Assembly (NCBI GenBank): GCA_018699075.1
Contig: JABIPV010000336.1
Span: forward strand, 1-8,027
Source of the DNA: Kordiimonadaceae bacterium
Lineage (GTDB): Bacteria; Pseudomonadota; Alphaproteobacteria; Sphingomonadales; Emcibacteraceae
Reading direction: 5' to 3'
DNA length: 8,027 nt
The number at the start of each line of letters is the position of its first letter. Positions within the stretch are counted from its first letter, which is position 1. The notes under the pieces are model-generated. The model saw nothing but the letters and a program-made list of their open reading frames with translations, made no database searches and was not told the origin of the DNA. Shown piece after piece: positions 6,817 to 8,027 of the stretch. Position numbers and translations under genes: made by a program.

Positions 6817-7353
6817 TTAGTCTACTTTTCGTTTGCCAAACCACATCCGACTTAGCAAACCGTCACGCAATATGAATTGATGATAAGCCCACCCCAAAAC
6901 ATGGAGCCCTATCAGGATTACGAGCAACGTTGCAATTATCCCATGTGCGGCCATTGGAAGGAATTGCTTAATATCTGCAGGAAAGGGTTGTCCTGAAGCA
7001 CCGAAAATGATCTCAAACAAATTTGCGCTGATCGCGGTCCCAAGTCCGGTGGCAACCATGGCTAAGACTAATAGGTATAAACACCAATGCGCAGCTCTTG
7101 CCCCAAGGTTAATTAGATTGTTACCACTGTCTGCTTTAGTCGGATTTTGCGTGTTAACACGGGTAATTAACCGGACAACCATAAAAAAACCAACAACCAA
7201 GCCCCAAATCATGTGGCCCATGGCACCTGATAATTTGTCCGGATCATTGCTGTCCATCTCTGCCAAACCGGGACCACCCAAAAGTAAGGAAATCAAAACC
7301 ATGATGGCAACAATCCAATGTAGAGCGATAATTAAGGGGTGATACCGTTTCAT
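6817..7353 (-). CDS. Cytochrome b561 (bacterial CybB type)
   Basis: A 178-residue inner-membrane di-haem b protein of the usual length. It has four hydrophobic segments at about residues 7-25, 43-63, 86-108 and 131-156. The opening YHPLIIALHW is typical of the family. Histidines in membrane segments that can ligate the two haems are H12 (first span), H47 (second), and H137 with H151 (fourth, 14 apart); H89 starts the third span. Such proteins pass electrons between quinone and a partner or oxidise superoxide; no partner is encoded next to it, and it should not be assumed to serve the molybdoenzyme, which lies on the other strand several genes away. AGGA six bases before the ATG supports the start. 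The gaps on both sides (250 and 183 bases) suggest a single-gene transcript. Confidence 0.92.
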   Translation of the reverse strand: MKRYHPLIIALHWIVAIMVLISLLLGGPGLAEMDSNDPDKLSGAMGHMIWGLVVGFFMVVRLITRVNTQNPTKADSGNNLINLGARAAHWCLYLLVLAMVATGLGTAISANLFEIIFGASGQPFPADIKQFLPMAAHGIIATLLVILIGLHVLGWAYHQFILRDGLLSRMWFGKRKVD

Positions 7354-7411
7354 TCTAATTCCTTTATCAATTTTGCAAATGTGTTTTCTAATTCTCTCCT
7401 GAAATGAGAAA

Positions 7412-7440
7412 AGCTTACATCAATGGACAGGATTGGTCAA
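7412..7440 (-). promoter_or_regulatory. Candidate promoter of the cytochrome b561 gene
   Basis: On the minus strand TTGACC (7440-7435) and TAAGCT (7417-7412) are 17 bases apart and would start transcription near 7405, about 50 bases before the ATG. The -35 is good and the -10 poor (three of six), a pattern often tolerated in Alphaproteobacteria. The call rests on spacing and position alone. Confidence 0.35.
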
Positions 7441-7446
7441 AATCTC

Positions 7447-7483
7447 TAAATCGAACGTCTAATTTGGGTCGTAAGCGGTCCTT
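7447..7483 (+). repeat. Short intergenic repeat, copy 2 (upstream of cytochrome b561)
   Basis: Same family and same orientation as the copy at 6721-6757 (26 of 37 positions equal by eye, no gaps). The shared blocks are TAAATCGAA at the left and AAGCGG near the right. This copy keeps the self-complementary outer GAA/TTC ends, but the inner stem is poorer. It lies between the candidate promoter of the cytochrome gene and the end of the permease gene. Confidence 0.45.
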
Positions 7484-7500
7484 CAAAAAAATATTTTTTG
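7484..7500 (-). terminator. Weak AT-only hairpin after the permease gene
   Basis: CAAAAAA (7484-7490) and TTTTTTG (7494-7500) form a perfect 7-base inverted repeat around ATA, directly abutting the repeat at 7447-7483. It lies 36 bases beyond the permease stop in the direction of that gene. With only one G-C pair it would be a weak terminator at best and may be mere A/T-tract DNA. Confidence 0.2.
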
Positions 7501-7536
7501 GCTCAAAAACTAATTAAACATTATTTATGTCACCTT

Positions 7537-8027
7537 TTAACATTCTGCCACATGTGGACTGCGAAAATGGATATATACTAACACAACGCCAATATATCCG
7601 GCGAGCGTTAACCAACCGGTATTGCCAATAAAATCCCACGATGAATAAATGCCATAGCCATAAATAAGAACCGCTGTAATCGGCAGTGTTTTGGTCGCCC
7701 AGACGGGTAGCTTAAAAGGTGCTTTTGCATATGCTTCTGGATTTTGCGCACTCAAATTATAAAGAGCAAATACCGGAAACAAACCAAAGATAGCGCCAAC
7801 AGCATTGGCAAGAATTGACACATAACTAAGGGATAGTCCCGTGAGAATAGGTGCAATTCCAACCAGGAAAAACAATGTTAGAAAAATATATGGTGTACCA
7901 AATTTATTTTTTACTGCCAGCCCTTTAGGTAACCAGCCATCTTCAGCTGCCATATAAAGGCCTCGCGTGCACCACGCGAAAATAGCATTGAGTGACGTTA
8001 CCAGCGAAACCATAATGCCACCACCAA
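7537..8027 (-). CDS. APC-superfamily amino acid permease, C-terminal part (5' partial)
   Basis: The C-terminal 162 or so residues of a membrane transporter; the frame stays open to the right edge (GGGI precedes the internal ATG at 8013), so the true start is outside the window. TSLNAIFAWCTRGLYMAAED followed by GWLPK is the characteristic cytoplasmic-side segment after span 8 of the amino acid/polyamine/organocation family. Four further hydrophobic stretches follow, at about residues 42-59, 64-84, 110-124 and 129-149 from that ATG, as expected for spans 9-12. It probably exchanges or imports an amino acid with protons; the substrate cannot be told from this half. It may be related in role to the amino-acid-degrading PLP enzyme on the same strand, but the cytochrome gene and two large gaps lie between them. 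Confidence 0.88.
   Translation of the reverse strand, partial: GGGIMVSLVTSLNAIFAWCTRGLYMAAEDGWLPKGLAVKNKFGTPYIFLTLFFLVGIAPILTGLSLSYVSILANAVGAIFGLFPVFALYNLSAQNPEAYAKAPFKLPVWATKTLPITAVLIYGYGIYSSWDFIGNTGWLTLAGYIGVVLVYIHFRSPHVAEC

Noticed and set aside
6817..7353. Cytochrome b561 as membrane partner of the molybdoenzyme
   Set aside because: Opposite strand, several kilobases and three unrelated genes away; no sequence evidence of a link.

Overview
The window reads as chromosome of a moderately AT-rich alphaproteobacterium, probably free-living and aquatic. The pointers are a xanthine-dehydrogenase-family molybdenum hydroxylase operon, a stand-alone Aer-type PAS protein followed by a soluble chemoreceptor (an arrangement I associate with Rhodospirillales-like Alphaproteobacteria), and a TTGAC-N4-GTCAA site of the Fnr/FixK/NnrR type. 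The taxonomic call is an inference from gene content and is weak below class level. There is no tRNA, rRNA, CRISPR array, insertion sequence or phage gene.

Layout. Positions 1-3284 (+) hold the end of a molybdenum hydroxylase operon: the large molybdopterin subunit (start lies outside the window), the FAD subunit with a cysteine pattern like the [4Fe-4S]-binding PaoB, and a 48-residue single-span membrane protein that is easily overlooked. A strong intrinsic terminator (3303-3333) closes the operon. An AT-rich gap then carries a perfect palindrome of Fnr/Crp-family type and a candidate promoter. These precede a two-gene sensory operon (3629-5399, +): an Aer-like PAS protein starting at GTG and, one base after its stop, a methyl-accepting signalling protein without membrane spans. 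From 5508 to the right edge all genes are on the minus strand: a D-cysteine desulfhydrase-family PLP enzyme (5508-6566), a cytochrome b561 (6817-7353) and the C-terminal part of an APC amino-acid permease (7537 to the edge).

How the genes may work together. The first three genes form one unit: an oxidation enzyme passing electrons from molybdenum through Fe-S and FAD, with the small protein as a possible membrane anchor or accessory subunit. The two sensory genes look like a physically split version of the Aer energy/oxygen receptor, in which the flavin-PAS sensor and the signalling rod are separate polypeptides; the upstream palindrome suggests control by oxygen or nitrogen-oxide status. The three minus-strand genes are separately spaced and need not be functionally linked. 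Two diverged copies of one short repeat sit in the two gaps flanking the cytochrome gene, in the same orientation.

The most noteworthy points are the tiny membrane protein in the molybdoenzyme operon, the split Aer-like pair with its operator-like palindrome, and the repeat pair around the cytochrome b561 gene. Nothing here proves a wholly new system.
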